64,000 nt of DNA. Source: Methylobacterium organophilum. GTDB taxonomy: Bacteria; Pseudomonadota; Alphaproteobacteria; Rhizobiales; Beijerinckiaceae. Below, piece by piece: positions 1-9,231 of the stretch. The notes under the pieces were generated by a model. The model had not been told where the DNA came from, did no database searches, and saw only the letters and a list, made by a program, of their open reading frames with translations. Both the position numbers and the translations under genes were made by a program. The stretch spans positions 496,001 through 560,000 of the forward strand of contig NZ_BPQV01000001.1 in assembly GCF_022179465.1 (NCBI RefSeq). Reading direction: 5' to 3'. Position 1 is the first letter of the stretch. Each line of letters begins with the position of its first letter.

Positions 1-289
1 TGAGCACGATCGTCAGGATCTCGGCCTCGTCCGCCGCCTTGCGGGAGAGGGCGAAGCCCAGCAGGGTCCCGGCCCGCCACAGGCCATGGGCCTCGGTGGA
101 GCGCTCGCACAGCATCCGCTCGAATTCGTGCGGGTCCCAGGGCCGGGCGAAGGCGGTGGCGTGGATCCGGGCCATGGCGCCGGCCTGGGCGGAGTCGCGC
201 AGCGGCGCCACGTAGGGGGTCGAGCCCCAGGAATCCCAGAGGGCGGTCCAGTATTCGAGGGCCCAGAACGGGGAGAGCGGGCGGGTCAT
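1..289 (-). CDS. rimI: Ribosomal protein S18 alanine N-acetyltransferase RimI, N-terminal part (runs off the window)
   Basis: GNAT acetyltransferase that acetylates the N-terminus of ribosomal protein S18. Only the first 96 or so residues are in the window. The reading contains the family blocks IHATAF, RPWDPHEFE, LLGFALSRKA and DEAEILTIV, which match the substrate-facing and acetyl-CoA-binding start of RimI. The ATG at 289 overlaps the stop of tsaB, giving the common alphaproteobacterial tsaB-rimI pair with translational coupling. There is an unusually long lead of about 35 residues before the GNAT fold. The C-terminal half lies beyond position 1. Confidence 0.85.
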   Translation of the reverse strand, partial: MTRPLSPFWALEYWTALWDSWGSTPYVAPLRDSAQAGAMARIHATAFARPWDPHEFERMLCERSTEAHGLWRAGTLLGFALSRKAADEAEILTIVL

Positions 290-966
290 TGCCGGGCGAG
301 CCTCGCATGGTCCTGGGGCTGCGCGTCCGGCCCGCGCAGGTAGAGGGGCCGGGGCAGGGCGTGGGCGGGGTCGGCGACGAGCCCGAGGGAGGCGACCCAG
401 GCGATCGGCGGCGGCCCGGTCTCGCCGAGGGTGGCCGCGCCGCCCGCCGCCTCGATCGCCGCGGCGAGGGCCGGGGCGCCGGAGCCGACCACGGTGACCG
501 GCCGCCCTTCGAGCAGGCGCACCGCCTCCTCGACCCGGACGTGGCGCGGCGAGACCGTGACGCCGCCGGCGATGCTCATCGCCTGGAGGTAGATCGCCCC
601 GTGCCGGGCATCGATGGCGGCGGCCACCAGGCCGTCGCCGTTGAGGGCGAGCTGGGGGGCGAGCAGCGCCGAGAGGGTGGTCACGCCGACCACCGGGAGC
701 CCGGTGGCGAGCCCGATCGCCCGGGCGGCGGAGAGGCCGACGCGCAGGCCGGTATAGCTGCCGGGCCCCACGGTCACGGCGACGCGGGCGAGGCCGTCGA
801 AGCCCCCCTCGATCCGGGCCATCACCCGCTCGACCATCGGCAGCAGCGCCTCCGCATGGCCGCGGGCGAGGGTCATCGTCTCCTCGGCATCGAGGTCGTC
901 GCTGTCGTCGCGGGCGACGCAGACGGAGCAGGCGTCGAGCGCCGTATCGATGGCGAGGATGCGCAA
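286..966 (-). CDS. tsaB: tRNA threonylcarbamoyladenosine biosynthesis protein TsaB
   Basis: 226-residue ASKHA-fold protein, the partner of TsaD and TsaE in making the t6A37 modification of ANN-decoding tRNAs in the cytoplasm. The N-terminus ILAIDTALDACSV is the first ATPase-fold strand, and the block GPGSYTGLRVGLSAARAIG (about residues 66-84) is the TsaB signature. Length is normal. It is followed by rimI with a 4-base overlap. The 150 bp upstream (967-1116) hold no gene; its promoter should lie there. Confidence 0.95.
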   Translation of the reverse strand: MRILAIDTALDACSVCVARDDSDDLDAEETMTLARGHAEALLPMVERVMARIEGGFDGLARVAVTVGPGSYTGLRVGLSAARAIGLATGLPVVGVTTLSALLAPQLALNGDGLVAAAIDARHGAIYLQAMSIAGGVTVSPRHVRVEEAVRLLEGRPVTVVGSGAPALAAAIEAAGGAATLGETGPPPIAWVASLGLVADPAHALPRPLYLRGPDAQPQDHARLARQ

Positions 967-1116
967 GGTCGCTCCGGTTCGCGGTGGGGCGCCGGGAAAG
1001 GTGCCCGATCCGCGCCTTTCTAAGCCGAAAAAGGCCGTCCCGTCAGCGCGGCGCGGCCATTCCCGTCCGCAATTGCCGGGGAAGTGTTGCGGAGCTGCGT
1101 CCTTCCCCGGCCGAGG

Positions 1117-2622
1117 TCAGAAGGCGTTCCGGTAGGCCCGGGGCGAGATCACCGTCTGGAGGATGATCTTGAGGTCGAGCCAGATCGACCAGTTGTCGAT
1201 GTAGTGCAGGTCGGCCTGGACGCGCTTCTCCATGTCGGCGTCGGTCAGGGTCTCGCCGCGGAAGCCGTTCACCTGGGCCCAGCCGGTGATGCCGGGCTTC
1301 ACGTTGTGACGCCGGGCGTAGAGGGCGATGCGCCGCTCGAAGCTGCGGTCGTGGGCGAGGGCGTGGGGGCGCGGCCCGACCAGGGACATGTCGCCGATGA
1401 GCACGTTCAGGAGCTGGGGCAGCTCGTCGAGATTCGTCCGGCGCAGCATGGCGCCGATGCGGGTGATGCGGTCGTCGTTGCGGGTCGCCTGCCGGAATCC
1501 CGCCTCCGCATGCACCTTCATGCTGCGGAACTTGAAGACGCCGAAGGCCTGCTGGTTGAAGCCGTAGCGGCGCTGCCGGAAGAAGACCGGGCCGGGGCTG
1601 TCGATCTTGATCAGCACGGCGATGGCGATGAGCATCGGGGCGAGCAGGACGAGGGCGGTCGTCGCCAGGACGAGGTCGAAGGCCCGCTTCAGCAGGATCT
1701 CGCCGAGATTGAGCGGGCGCCGGCCGATATTGATGCCGGAGAGCCGGCCGACGCGGGCGACCTGGAGGTCGGGGAAGCGGTCGAGCATGGTGCCCGGGCG
1801 CAGGTGCAGGGCGGCGGGCACCCGCAGGAAGGCGTCGATGCAGCGCTCCACATCCGCCGTCTCGGTCCAGGGCACCAGCACGAAGACGTCGTCCGGCCGC
1901 AGGAAGCGCACCACCGAGACGGCGAGGTCGAGATCCTCCGAGAGGAGCGCCTCGCGGCTCGGCCGGTCGCTGCCCGGCTCGGGGCGGCGCAGGTAGCTCG
2001 TGCCGATCACCCGCAGGCCGAGCTCGGAGACCGCGTTGTTCTCGTAGAAATCGGTGATGTCCTCCTCGTAGCCGACGAGATGGACCCGGCTCGCGGAAGC
2101 GGAGGCCGGGGTGACGCCGTAGCGCACGAGGGCGACCATGCCGGCGCGCACGACCAGCAGGCTCAGCAGGCCGGCCCCGAAGAAGGTCGCGGTCGCGAGG
2201 CGGGAGAAGTCGCTCGTGGTCTTGGTCGCGAAACCGATCACCAGCGCCCCGGCCCAGGCCAGCAGCCACAGGGTGGCGAGGCGGCGCAGGTGGGGCGCCC
2301 GCGAGAGGTAGTTCTCGATGCTGTATTCCTCGCGCACGAGGTTGGTGACGAGCACGATCCCGGCGAGCAGCCCGGACAGGCGCAGGGCTAGGCTCGTCGA
2401 GAGCGGCGGCATCTCCCCGGCATAGGCGAAGAAGTAGAAGAACTCGATGAGAAGGCCCGAGGCGACGATCGCGGCGGCGTCGGCCCCGGCCAGGGCGGAG
2501 GCGATGCCGAGCCGGACCAGGGTGCGGCCGCGGCTCGGCAGCAGCGCCGCCCAGACCGAGCGTCGGCGCGGCGCCTGAGGATCGACGTTCCGGTAGGCTT
2601 CCGGGACAGGGTCCTGAAACAT
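1117..2622 (-). CDS. Undecaprenyl-phosphate glucose phosphotransferase (WcaJ-type exopolysaccharide initiating enzyme)
   Basis: Membrane enzyme that transfers a sugar-1-phosphate (usually glucose) to undecaprenyl phosphate as the first step of exopolysaccharide repeat-unit synthesis. The roughly 500-residue protein has an N-terminal block of hydrophobic helices, a central CoA-binding-like domain, a further helix, and the C-terminal bacterial sugar transferase domain with [31 protein letters not shown] and [15 protein letters not shown]. The ATG at 2622 starts [12 protein letters not shown]; a TTG-type extension to 2688 is possible but less likely. It stands alone, divergent from the MFS gene; no other exopolysaccharide genes are adjacent. 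Sugar specificity cannot be read from sequence. Confidence 0.9.
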   Translation of the reverse strand: MFQDPVPEAYRNVDPQAPRRRSVWAALLPSRGRTLVRLGIASALAGADAAAIVASGLLIEFFYFFAYAGEMPPLSTSLALRLSGLLAGIVLVTNLVREEYSIENYLSRAPHLRRLATLWLLAWAGALVIGFATKTTSDFSRLATATFFGAGLLSLLVVRAGMVALVRYGVTPASASASRVHLVGYEEDITDFYENNAVSELGLRVIGTSYLRRPEPGSDRPSREALLSEDLDLAVSVVRFLRPDDVFVLVPWTETADVERCIDAFLRVPAALHLRPGTMLDRFPDLQVARVGRLSGINIGRRPLNLGEILLKRAFDLVLATTALVLLAPMLIAIAVLIKIDSPGPVFFRQRRYGFNQQAFGVFKFRSMKVHAEAGFRQATRNDDRITRIGAMLRRTNLDELPQLLNVLIGDMSLVGPRPHALAHDRSFERRIALYARRHNVKPGITGWAQVNGFRGETLTDADMEKRVQADLHYIDNWSIWLDLKIILQTVISPRAYRNAF

Positions 2623-2884
2623 CGTGATCACGCCATACCGCCATGGGTCAAGCTTGGTCCCGATTTGGCACAGACGCACCTGTCCCATCGAGATCCGCCC
2701 GCCTCAGCGCAAACCGTGGACCCGTGTCTCGGTCACGGCGATTTCGGTTCCGGCAGGGGGCCATGACGCGGACGGCATGGCTGTTCCTGTGGACGGGCCG
2801 TCCCTTGCGGGGTCTTCGGGGGAATGCCACAGCCGGAGCCCGGCCCGCGGCGGCACGGGATCGAGACGGGACATCGGACACGCC

Positions 2885-4135
2885 ATGGATCGCAGCGCGG
2901 ACAACCCCGCCCTCGAGGCCGACGTCCTCGACCAGGCTCCCGTGACGGCGCCACCCCCCGTCAAGGCCGGCGCGGCGCCGGCCTATGCGGTGCTGTTCGG
3001 GTTGAGCCTGTCGCATCTGCTCAACGACCTGCTCCAGTCGCTGCTGCCGGCGATCTACCCGGTGCTCAAGACCGCCTTCCGGCTCGATTTCGGACAGATC
3101 GGCCTGATCACCTTCTGCTTCCAGGTGACGGCCTCGGTGCTCCAGCCCCTGATCGGGCTCGCCACCGACCGCAAGCCGATGCCCTATTCCCTGGCGATCG
3201 GCATGGCGGTGTCGCTCGCCGGCCTCGCCCTGCTCTCGATCGCCCCCTCCTACGGCGCCCTGCTCGGCGCGGCCTGCCTGATCGGGCTCGGCTCGGCGGT
3301 GTTCCATCCGGAGGCGACCCGGGTGGCCCGCCTCGCCTCCGGCGGCCGATACGGGCTCGCCCAGTCGGTGTTCCAGGTCGGGGGGAATGCCGGCACCGCC
3401 CTGGGGCCGCTGCTCGCGGCCTTCGTGGTGGTGCCGCACGGCCAGGGCAGCGTCGCCTGGTTCTGCTTCGCGGCGCTCGCGGGCATCCTCGTGCTCGCGG
3501 GGGTCGGGCGCTGGTATGCGGGGAGCCTGCGCCCCGGCCGGCGGACGCCCGGGCGCGCCGCCGCCGCCCTGGGCCCGCGCCCGAGCCGGGCCCGCATCGG
3601 CGCGACCATCGCCATCCTGCTGGCGCTGATCTTCTCGAAGTACTTCTACATGGCGAGCTTCTCGTCGTACTTCACCTTCTACCTGATCCACCGCTTCGGC
3701 GTGCCGGTCGCGCTCTCGCAGGTCTACCTGTTCGTGTTCCTGGGGGCGGTCGCCGCCGGCACGCTCCTGGGCGGCCCGGTCGGCGACCGCTTCGGCCGCA
3801 AGGTGGTGATCTGGGGTTCGATCGTCGGCGTGCTGCCCTTCACCCTGGCTTTGCCCTACGCCAACCTGTTCTGGACCGTGGTGCTCACCGTGCCGATCGG
3901 GCTGATCCTGGCCTCGGCGATGCCGGCGATCCTGGTCTACGCCCAGGAGTTGCTGCCGGGCCGGATCGGCCTCGTGGGCGGGCTGTTCTTCGGCTTCGCC
4001 TTCGGCATGGGCGGCCTCGGGGCGGCGGTGCTGGGGGAGCTCGCCGACCACACCAGCATCGAGACCGTCTACGCCCTCTGCGCCTGGCTGCCCGCCCTGG
4101 GGCTGCTCGCCGCCTTCCTGCCGCGCCTGCGCTGA
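2885..4135 (+). CDS. MFS transporter, fosmidomycin-resistance (Fsr) family
   Basis: Inner-membrane major facilitator protein of 416 residues, about 12 predicted helices. The start LSHLLNDLLQSLLPAIYP, followed by FGQIGLITF and the loop ATDRKPMPY, is typical of the Fsr family, which exports fosmidomycin in E. coli; the native substrate is unknown. The second half carries the MFS signature GDRFGRK. The chosen ATG at 2885 follows a 262 bp gap shared with the divergent glycosyltransferase; longer upstream starts would add a low-complexity Arg/Pro lead and were rejected. Adjacent to, and convergent with, the heme monooxygenase gene. Confidence 0.85.
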   Translation: MDRSADNPALEADVLDQAPVTAPPPVKAGAAPAYAVLFGLSLSHLLNDLLQSLLPAIYPVLKTAFRLDFGQIGLITFCFQVTASVLQPLIGLATDRKPMPYSLAIGMAVSLAGLALLSIAPSYGALLGAACLIGLGSAVFHPEATRVARLASGGRYGLAQSVFQVGGNAGTALGPLLAAFVVVPHGQGSVAWFCFAALAGILVLAGVGRWYAGSLRPGRRTPGRAAAALGPRPSRARIGATIAILLALIFSKYFYMASFSSYFTFYLIHRFGVPVALSQVYLFVFLGAVAAGTLLGGPVGDRFGRKVVIWGSIVGVLPFTLALPYANLFWTVVLTVPIGLILASAMPAILVYAQELLPGRIGLVGGLFFGFAFGMGGLGAAVLGELADHTSIETVYALCAWLPALGLLAAFLPRLR

Positions 4136-4145
4136 GCGGCGGGTC

Positions 4146-4478
4146 TCAGGGCCCCTCCGTCCCGGGGGCGGCGACGGTCTGGATCGCCTCGAAGCCCTCG
4201 AATTGCGGGTGGCCGAGATAGAGCGGCTTGGTGCCCGGCACGCGGCCATGGGCCTGCCGAAACTGCTCGGAGCGCGTCCACGCCTCGAAGGCGCTCCGCG
4301 ACCGCCAGACCGTATGCGAGGCATACAGGACGTGGTCCTCCGCCTCGGGACCGCGCAGGAGGTGGAACGCGACGAAGCCGTCCATCTCCCCGAGCCGGCT
4401 GTCGCGGCCGAGCCAGACTTTCTCGAAGTCCGCCGCCGACTCTTTGACGACCTTGAAGCGGTTCATAGCGATGAACAT
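4146..4478 (-). CDS. IsdG/HmoA-type heme-degrading monooxygenase (ABM domain)
   Basis: Small cytoplasmic enzyme, 110 residues, of the antibiotic biosynthesis monooxygenase fold. Counting from the ATG at 4478, Asn6, Trp67 and His77 fall at the positions of the catalytic triad known from IsdG/IsdI, which opens heme to release iron. This is the main reason for preferring heme oxygenase over a generic ABM protein. The start is decided by a Shine-Dalgarno sequence (GGAGG) seven bases upstream. It is convergent with the MFS gene and divergent from the XRE regulator, with 357 bp between them. No heme uptake genes are adjacent. Confidence 0.8.
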   Translation of the reverse strand: MFIAMNRFKVVKESAADFEKVWLGRDSRLGEMDGFVAFHLLRGPEAEDHVLYASHTVWRSRSAFEAWTRSEQFRQAHGRVPGTKPLYLGHPQFEGFEAIQTVAAPGTEGP

Positions 4479-4835
4479 GCGGTTCCTCCGATGCCAGGGT
4501 ACGCCCCCCGCCGGGGCGGAGCCTAAACCACGAGGCCGCCGCGCCCGAAACCGCGCGCAACGCCGCACGGATGCCGGCTGGCCTGTTCGCAACACACAAC
4601 GAAAACTTTATCCTGGCAGGCGCTCTGTCACCTGCACTTGGTCCTTAAGCAATGTAAACCCGTTGACAACGCAACCTTAGACGAGGATGCAAAGGCATCG
4701 TTCGGTCGAAACGACTCGCGCCACGCTGGCAAAACCGGCGCGACCCGGGATGTCAATGTTGGGGGGATGCATACATGCCGGCCAAGGTCCTTGGGTCGGC
4801 ATGCATCGGCATGGAAGGACCGGATCGTCGGTATA
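4479..4835. other. Divergent intergenic region between heme monooxygenase and XRE regulator
   Basis: 357 bp without a convincing gene. It is less GC-rich than its surroundings around 4590-4700 and contains a TTGACA box near 4653 with no clear -10 partner. A long imperfect palindrome lies at 4766-4807 in front of the XRE start. I see no Irr or RirA iron box that I would defend. Confidence 0.6.
4766..4807. promoter_or_regulatory. Long imperfect palindrome, candidate operator upstream of the XRE gene
   Basis: The left arm reads GATGCATACATGCCGGCC-AAGG and the right arm CCTTGGG-TCGGCATGCATC. The right arm's reverse complement matches the left arm except for a three-base insertion and one or two small differences. 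The dyad ends 28 bp before the ATG at 4836, a good place for autoregulation by an HTH protein. It could also be a leader hairpin. Confidence 0.5.
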
Positions 4836-5264
4836 ATGCCCAAACAAACTACGGATGTTGATCGTCTCGTCGGCCTGCGCATCACCGCTTTGCGCAAGGC
4901 CCGGGGTTTAAGTCAGACAGCGCTCGGCGCGGCTGTCGGCGTGACTTTCCAGCAGGTCCAGAAATACGAGAAGGGCCAGAACCGTGTCGGCGCCGGTCGC
5001 CTGCGCGAGATTGCCCGCCTTCTGGAGGTCCCCGTCTCCGCCTTCTTCGAGGAGAACGGCCGCGCGGACAGCAGCGAGCAGGAGGACGTGTTCGGCTTCC
5101 TGCGCGCCCATGGCGCGGTGGATCTCCTGCGGGCCTTCGCCTCGATCGAGGACGACCAGCTGCGGCGGGACGTCCTCGCGATCGTGCGCACCGCGGCCCG
5201 GCTCGACCGCAGCCGCGCCGGCGTCACGGCCATCGCCGAGGAAGAGGTTCCGGCCGGGGCCTGA
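4836..5264 (+). CDS. XRE-family helix-turn-helix transcriptional regulator
   Basis: 142-residue DNA-binding protein. Residues 8-65 form a classic Cro/C1 HTH: GLRITALRKARGLSQTALG, then VTFQQVQKYEKGQNRVGAGRL, then IARLLEVPVSAFFE. The C-terminal 75 residues are acidic and helical with no recognised ligand domain. The family (short XRE proteins with QVQKYEKG) is widespread in alphaproteobacteria, usually with several paralogues and few known targets. The ATG at 4836 begins MPKQTTDVDRLVG; upstream starts run through the palindrome and were rejected. A strong hairpin follows at 5304. Confidence 0.85.
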   Translation: MPKQTTDVDRLVGLRITALRKARGLSQTALGAAVGVTFQQVQKYEKGQNRVGAGRLREIARLLEVPVSAFFEENGRADSSEQEDVFGFLRAHGAVDLLRAFASIEDDQLRRDVLAIVRTAARLDRSRAGVTAIAEEEVPAGA

Positions 5265-5303
5265 GCGTCCCTGCCGGAACCGGCGGAAGCCGGGACCAAG
5301 CCT

Positions 5304-5338
5304 CGGCCCGGACGCGTGCGAACCACGCGTCCGGGCCG
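5304..5338. terminator. Bidirectional hairpin between XRE gene and cobB
   Basis: Perfect 15-bp inverted repeat (arms CGGCCCGGACGCGTG and its complement) with a 5-base loop, sitting between two convergent genes. There is no U-tract, so it may work as a Rho-assisted or mRNA-stabilising structure. The position suits a shared terminator. Confidence 0.6.
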
Positions 5339-5374
5339 ATGCCGTTCAGGGTCCCGGGCGGGGCAGGCGCGGCC

Positions 5375-6694
5375 TCAGGGCCGGCCGTCCGCGATCAGGT
5401 GGAAGAAGCTTCCGGTGACGAGGCCCCGGCGGTGCCCGGCATGGCCGAGGGGCGTGCCCTCCGCATCCGCGACCGCGGCGAGGCCGCTGCGCGCGTCGGG
5501 GGCGGGGCTCGTCTCCGCGGCGTAGTGGAATTCGTGGCCGACGAGCCGGGCGCCGGCCGGGCCGAGCACGCCGTCCTCGAGAAGCCGCGCCACGCGGTAG
5601 CCGAGATGCAGGCGGCGCTTGGCATAGGAGGTCGCCACCGGGAGCAGCCCGGCCATGGGGTGCAGGGTGCCCTCGGCATCCTCCAGGCTCTCGCCCAGCA
5701 CCATGTAGCCGCCGCATTCCCCATGGACGGGCCTGGAGCGGGCGAAGGCGCGCAGGCCGTCGAGGAAGCGCGTCGCGGCGGCGAGGCGCCCGGCATGGAG
5801 CTCCGGATAGCCGCCGGGCAGCCAGCACAGGTCGCAGCCCGGGTCCGGCCCCTCGTCGGCGAGCGGCGAGAACGGCACCAGCTCCGCCCCGGCGGCGCGC
5901 CAGCCGGCGACCAGATGCGGATAGAGGAAGGAGAAGGCGGCGTCCTGCGCCACGGCGATGCGCTGGGCCGGCGGGGCGGGCAGTCGCCCCGCGCCCGGCG
6001 TCACCTGGCCGGCGGCGGCGGCCACCACCGCGTCGAGATCGATCGAGGCCTCCGCCAGATCGGCCAGGCGGTCGAGGCGGGCGACGAGATCCTGCGTCTC
6101 CCCGGCCTGGACGAGGCCGAGATGCCGCTCCGGCAGGACGAGGCCGGCATCGCGCAGCAGCACGCCGAGCACGGGCAGGCCGATGCGGGCGAGCCCCGCC
6201 TCGACGAGGCGGCGGTGGCGCGGGCTCGCGACCTTGTTGAGGATCACCCCCGCCACCCGGATCCGGGGATCGTAGCGGGCGCAGCCCAAAGCCACGGCGG
6301 CGGCCGATTGCGCGGCGCCGGACACGTCGAGGACGAGGATCACCGGCCAGCCGAAGCGGGCGGCGATGTCGGCATTGGCCCCCGACCGGCCCTCGCCGGC
6401 GACGACGCCGTCATGCAGCCCCATGGAGCCTTCCGCCAGGACGAGGTCGGCCCCGGCGCAGGCGAGGCCGGCGGTGGCGTCGAGCAGGGCGTCGGGCATG
6501 GCGAAGCTGTCGAGATTGACGCTCGGCCGGCCGGTCGCCGCCGCGTGGAAGGCGGGGTCGATATAGTCCGGCCCGCATTTCGCCGCCCCCACCGCGAGGC
6601 CGCGGCGGCTGAGCGCCCGCATCAAGGCGAGGCTGACCGTGGTCTTGCCGGAGCTCGAACGCGGCGCGGCGACGAGCAGGCCGGGCGGCCTCAT
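5375..6694 (-). CDS. cobB: Cobyrinate / hydrogenobyrinate a,c-diamide synthase CobB
   Basis: ATP- and glutamine-dependent amidase that amidates the a and c side chains of (hydrogeno)byrinic acid in the aerobic B12 pathway. The 439 residues show the N-terminal P-loop-like [12 protein letters not shown] (about residues 9-20), the [10 protein letters not shown] substrate block, and a C-terminal class I glutamine amidotransferase with the nucleophile Cys in [10 protein letters not shown] and a terminal GSFFHLI. The ATG at 6694 overlaps the end of cobM. Last gene of the cobL-cobE-cobM-cobB run. Confidence 0.95.
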   Translation of the reverse strand: MRPPGLLVAAPRSSSGKTTVSLALMRALSRRGLAVGAAKCGPDYIDPAFHAAATGRPSVNLDSFAMPDALLDATAGLACAGADLVLAEGSMGLHDGVVAGEGRSGANADIAARFGWPVILVLDVSGAAQSAAAVALGCARYDPRIRVAGVILNKVASPRHRRLVEAGLARIGLPVLGVLLRDAGLVLPERHLGLVQAGETQDLVARLDRLADLAEASIDLDAVVAAAAGQVTPGAGRLPAPPAQRIAVAQDAAFSFLYPHLVAGWRAAGAELVPFSPLADEGPDPGCDLCWLPGGYPELHAGRLAAATRFLDGLRAFARSRPVHGECGGYMVLGESLEDAEGTLHPMAGLLPVATSYAKRRLHLGYRVARLLEDGVLGPAGARLVGHEFHYAAETSPAPDARSGLAAVADAEGTPLGHAGHRRGLVTGSFFHLIADGRP

Positions 6695-7479
6695 GCCTCC
6701 GCGCTCCCCGCGGCGGCGGCCCCCGCGCCGGGGCGGAAGCGCCGGTCGTAATCGGGGGCGTAGAGGGCGCTCTCGCGGAAGTCCCGGGGCGCGAGCGCCG
6801 GCCCGACCAGGATCAGCGCCGTGCGTTCGAGCCGGGCCGCCCGCACGGCTTCGGCGATGGTGGCGAGGCGGCCGTTCAGCACCCGCTCGTCGGGCCAGGT
6901 GGCGCGGAACACCACGGCGACGGGACAATCGGCGCCGTAGAAGGGTGTCAGCTCCTCGGCCACCCGCTCGATCACGTGGATCGAGAGATGGATCGCCAGG
7001 GTCGCCCCGCTCGCGGCGAAGGCGGCGAGGGTCTCGCGCTCCGGCATCGGGCTCGCCCGGCCGGAGGTGCGGGTGAGGACGACGGATTGGGCGAGGCCCG
7101 GCACGGTCAGTTCCCGCCCGAGCACGGCCGCCGCCGCGGCGAAGGAGGGCACGCCCGGCGTCACCGTATAGGGGATGCCGAGGGCGTCGAGCCGCCGGGT
7201 CTGCTCGGCGAGCGCGCTCCAGACCGAGAGGTCGCCGGAATGCAGGCGCACCACGTCGAGCCCGGCCTCGTGCGCGGCGACCATCTCCGCGACGATCGCG
7301 TCGAGGTCGAGGGGCGCCGTGTCGACGATGCGCGCGCCCGCCGGGCACCAGGACAGGATCTCCGGCGCGACCAGGGAGCCCGCATGCAGGCAGACGGGAC
7401 AGCGGGCGATGAGGTCGCGGCCCCGCACGGTGACGAGGTCCGCGGCGCCGGGGCCGGCGCCGACGAAATGAACGGTCAT
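6691..7479 (-). CDS. cobM: Precorrin-4 C11-methyltransferase CobM
   Basis: SAM-dependent tetrapyrrole methyltransferase of 262 residues that methylates C11 of precorrin-4. N-terminal [18 protein letters not shown] and the motif [11 protein letters not shown] (about residues 87-97), then [15 protein letters not shown], are diagnostic for CobM/CbiF. It overlaps cobB by 4 bases and lies close behind cobE, so the genes are probably translated from one message. Confidence 0.95.
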   Translation of the reverse strand: MTVHFVGAGPGAADLVTVRGRDLIARCPVCLHAGSLVAPEILSWCPAGARIVDTAPLDLDAIVAEMVAAHEAGLDVVRLHSGDLSVWSALAEQTRRLDALGIPYTVTPGVPSFAAAAAVLGRELTVPGLAQSVVLTRTSGRASPMPERETLAAFAASGATLAIHLSIHVIERVAEELTPFYGADCPVAVVFRATWPDERVLNGRLATIAEAVRAARLERTALILVGPALAPRDFRESALYAPDYDRRFRPGAGAAAAGSAEA

Positions 7480-7488
7480 GGCCGTCGC

Positions 7489-7911
7489 TTACGGTGTTTC
7501 ACGGGAAACCGCGAGGGCGCAGGTGACCCGCGGCCCCGCGATCCGCGGCAGCAGCAGGCGGCTCGTCGGGCCGCAGGCGGCGAGCGCCGCCGCCTCCGCC
7601 AGGGAGCCGATGCCGCGCTCCGCCGCCATCCGGGCCGAGCGGGTGACCACCCGCGCATCGGCCGCCCGCAGGGCCTCGGGGGCGATTCCCCGCAGGGGCA
7701 GGGCGAGCCGGGCGGCGGCCTCGCGGATGGGGCTCTCGCCGGCCCGGTCCACGGCGGTGGCGAGGGCGGCGAGCGCCGCGACCGGGTGCCCGACCGCGTC
7801 GAGGGCCGCCTGGACCAGGGCCAGGATCTCGTCCGGCTCCGCCGCGTGGCGGAAGCCGAACCCGGCGACGAGGCGGCCCGGCCCCGCGGTCACGGCTTCG
7901 TCCAGGCCCAT
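7489..7911 (-). CDS. cobE: Cobalamin biosynthesis protein CobE (CbiG C-terminal domain family)
   Basis: Small protein (134-140 residues) of the CobE/GbiG C-terminal fold, found in aerobic B12 clusters; its exact catalytic role is not settled. The start RLVAGFGFRHAAEPDEIL and the block SPIREAAARLALPLRGI are typical. Two starts are possible: ATG at 7911, or GTG at 7893, where the GTG overlaps the TGA of cobL as GTGA and would give tight coupling. The GTG gives the more usual family N-terminus; the ATG is listed as the longer form. Neither has a strong ribosome binding site. Confidence 0.85.
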   Translation of the reverse strand: MGLDEAVTAGPGRLVAGFGFRHAAEPDEILALVQAALDAVGHPVAALAALATAVDRAGESPIREAAARLALPLRGIAPEALRAADARVVTRSARMAAERGIGSLAEAAALAACGPTSRLLLPRIAGPRVTCALAVSRETP

Positions 7912-9140
7912 TGCGTCACCGGCATCGCCGCGCGCCAGGCCTGCAGCCCGCCGACCGGGGCGGCGCGGGCGACGGAGAGGCGGCGCAGGTCGCCGCCCCT
8001 CTCGGCGAAAGCGGCGAGCAGGGCGGCCTCGCCCTCTAGGGTCACGGCATTGGCCACGAAGCGGCCCCCCATCGGGAGCGCCGCGGCGCAGGCGTCGAGC
8101 AATCCGGGCACCGAGACGCCGCCGCCGACGAAGACGGCCTCCGGCGCGGGCAGACCGATGAGCGCGTCCGGCGCCGGGCCTTCGACAATCCGCACCCGTT
8201 CGCCCACGCCGAGGGCGTCGGCGTTGCGCGCGATCCGCGCGGCACGCTCCGGCCGCGCCTCGATGGCGAGGGCCGTGTTGGCGGGATGGCGCAGGCACCA
8301 TTCGATCGAGACCGAGCCCGCCCCCGCGCCCACGTCCCAGAGCCGCTGCCCGGCACGGGGGCGCAGGGCGGCCAGGGTCACGGCGCGGATCTCGGCCTTG
8401 GTGAGCTGGCCGTCATTCTCGAACCAGTCGTCGTCGAGGCCGGGGCTCAGGCTCAGGATCCGGGCCCCGGCCCCCGCCACCACCTCGACGGCGAGGGTGT
8501 TGAGGGCGGCCACCTCCGGCTGTCCGAAGCCCTCGGCAGGGGCGGACAACACGCGCTCGGCCGGCCCGTTCATGGCTTCGAGCACGGTGAGGCGCGAGGC
8601 GCCCAATCCCCGGGCGACGAGGAGGGCGGCGACGGCGGCCGGCGTGCTCCCGTCCCAGGAGAGCACCAGCAGGCGGGCGCCCGGCTGGAGATGGGGCACG
8701 ATCCGCCTCAGCGCCCGGCCGTGCAGGGTCAGGCAGGCGGTCTCGGCGAGCGGCCAGCCGAGGCGGGCGGCGGCGAGGCTGAAGGCGGAGGGCTGCGGAA
8801 AGGCCCGGATCTCGGCCGCCGGCACCAGCCGGGCGATCTCGGCGCCGATGCCGTAATGGAAGGGGTCGCCGGTGGCGAGCAGGCAGGTCGGCCGGCCGCG
8901 CCGGGCCAGGATCTCGGGATAGGCCTGGGCGATCGGGCTCGGCCAGGCCCGCGCCTCGGCGGAAAAGGGCGCGGCGAGGGCGAGATGGCGCCGCCCGCCC
9001 CAGACGATCTCCGCCGCGTCGAGGGCGGCGGCGGCCGCCGGCGACAGACCGGCCCGGCCGTCCTCGCCGATGCCGACGATGGTGAGCCAGGGCGCGTTCG
9101 GCGTGGCGAAGGTCCGGGCCTCGCCCGTGTCATGAGGCAT
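7890..9140 (-). CDS. cobL: Precorrin-6Y C5,15-methyltransferase (decarboxylating) CobL
   Basis: 416-residue bifunctional enzyme: the N-terminal CbiE-like methyltransferase (WLTIVGIGEDGRAGLS, then LATGDPFHYGIG) and the C-terminal CbiT-like Rossmann methyltransferase (LWDVGAGAGSVSIEW). It methylates C5 and C15 of precorrin-6Y and removes the acetate carboxyl. The ATG at 9140 gives MPHDTGEART; longer starts run into the terminator hairpin of oxlT. First gene of this cob run; cobG/H/I/J/K are not in the window, so the pathway is split over loci. Confidence 0.95.
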   Translation of the reverse strand: MPHDTGEARTFATPNAPWLTIVGIGEDGRAGLSPAAAAALDAAEIVWGGRRHLALAAPFSAEARAWPSPIAQAYPEILARRGRPTCLLATGDPFHYGIGAEIARLVPAAEIRAFPQPSAFSLAAARLGWPLAETACLTLHGRALRRIVPHLQPGARLLVLSWDGSTPAAVAALLVARGLGASRLTVLEAMNGPAERVLSAPAEGFGQPEVAALNTLAVEVVAGAGARILSLSPGLDDDWFENDGQLTKAEIRAVTLAALRPRAGQRLWDVGAGAGSVSIEWCLRHPANTALAIEARPERAARIARNADALGVGERVRIVEGPAPDALIGLPAPEAVFVGGGVSVPGLLDACAAALPMGGRFVANAVTLEGEAALLAAFAERGGDLRRLSVARAAPVGGLQAWRAAMPVTQWAWTKP

Positions 9141-9144
9141 CGCG

Positions 9145-9180
9145 AAAAAAGGTGCTGGAACGCATCGGGATGCGTTCCAG
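9145..9180 (-). terminator. Rho-independent terminator of oxlT
   Basis: Read on the minus strand: a perfect 11-bp stem (CTGGAACGCAT and complement, loop of 4) followed four bases later by six T residues. It lies just after oxlT and immediately before the cobL start, separating the two transcription units. Confidence 0.8.
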
Positions 9181-9231
9181 CTACGCGCAGGATCCCCGCT
9201 TGGCCAGCGGCAATCCCGGTCGGGACGTGCC

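Noticed and set aside
1084-2391. Long Gly/Asp/Glu/Arg-rich frame opposite the glycosyltransferase gene
   Set aside because: Shadow frame of high-GC coding DNA; the minus-strand glycosyltransferase has all expected motifs.
9141-9231. Possible cobalamin riboswitch upstream of cobL
   Set aside because: The gap is only about 90 bp and is occupied by the oxlT terminator; no B12-box seen.
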